DNA of 6,179 nucleotides from an uncultured Tissierellia bacterium (GTDB lineage: Bacteria; Bacillota; Clostridia; Tissierellales; Peptoniphilaceae). The notes under the pieces are model-generated. The model did no database searches, was not told where the DNA came from, and saw only the letters and a list, made by a program, of their open reading frames with translations. Both the position numbers and the translations under genes were made by a program. Below are positions 6,126 to 6,179 of this stretch, in pieces (the stretch's first letter is position 1; each line of letters begins with the position of its first letter). The stretch is taken from the NCBI GenBank assembly GCA_902489375.1, contig CABTZP010000079.1, positions 1 through 6,179 of the forward strand, read 5' to 3'.

Positions 6126-6179
6126 AAAAAATAGAACTTAAGCCTAGCGCCCGGCCCCATCTGCGCCAATATAGGAAGG
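6126..6179. other. Contig end beyond adapter, likely artefactual sequence
   Basis: A run of A followed by about 48 bases with no recognisable gene, promoter or repeat. Because it is joined through adapter sequence, it should not be treated as linked to the operon. The leader between 6020 and about 6101 may be genuine upstream DNA: one minus-strand frame ends in a stop at 6007, overlapping the accB start, and could be the tail of a lost upstream gene, but it is too short to identify. Confidence 0.75.

Noticed and set aside
6020..6169. An N-terminal extension of accB of 50 residues
   Set aside because: It passes through the Illumina adapter, and the family N-terminus with a ribosome binding site begins at 6019.

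Overview
The window is a single co-directional block on the minus strand, read from high to low coordinates. In order of transcription it holds a biotin carboxyl carrier protein (accB), the two carboxyltransferase-like halves pxpB and pxpC (KipI/KipA family), a second carrier-like protein that lacks the biotinylated lysine, biotin carboxylase (accC), biotin-protein ligase (birA), an SGNH/GDSL hydrolase, and the first 130 residues of an M20 dipeptidase of the PepV/Sapep type that runs off the left edge. Genes are separated by 15-68 nt or overlap (19 nt pxpB/pxpC, 8 nt carrier-like/accC, 4 nt birA/hydrolase). There is no visible terminator or internal promoter, so this looks like one operon. No gene-free stretch exceeds 300 bases.

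The organism is probably a member of the Bacillota (Clostridia or Tissierellia-like, low confidence). The reasons are the strong AAGGAGG-type ribosome binding sites, a PepV/Sapep-type M20 dipeptidase, a BirA without an N-terminal DNA-binding domain, and tightly packed overlapping genes. The adapter remnant shows that the contig came from Illumina short reads, so a metagenomic bin is possible.

Taken together, accC, accB and pxpBC supply the three functional parts of a biotin-dependent carboxylase (biotin carboxylase, carrier, and an AHS1/AHS2-type carboxyltransferase as in urea carboxylase), and birA supplies the enzyme that charges the carrier. No accA/accD-type acetyl-CoA carboxyltransferase and no pxpA is in the window. 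The working hypothesis is a split carboxylase acting on an amide or lactam such as 5-oxoproline, not fatty-acid synthesis. Three of its parts look unusual: the second carrier has Gln where biotin should be attached, and PxpB and PxpC have changed several motifs that are normally well conserved. Those comparisons rest on remembered family consensus, not on an alignment.

The right end is not trustworthy. Bases 6102-6125 match the Illumina P7 adapter at 23 of 24 positions and are followed by a run of A, so anything beyond about 6101 is probably an assembly artefact. The long reading frame through it (residues KQKTAYEI) is not a natural N-terminus of accB.
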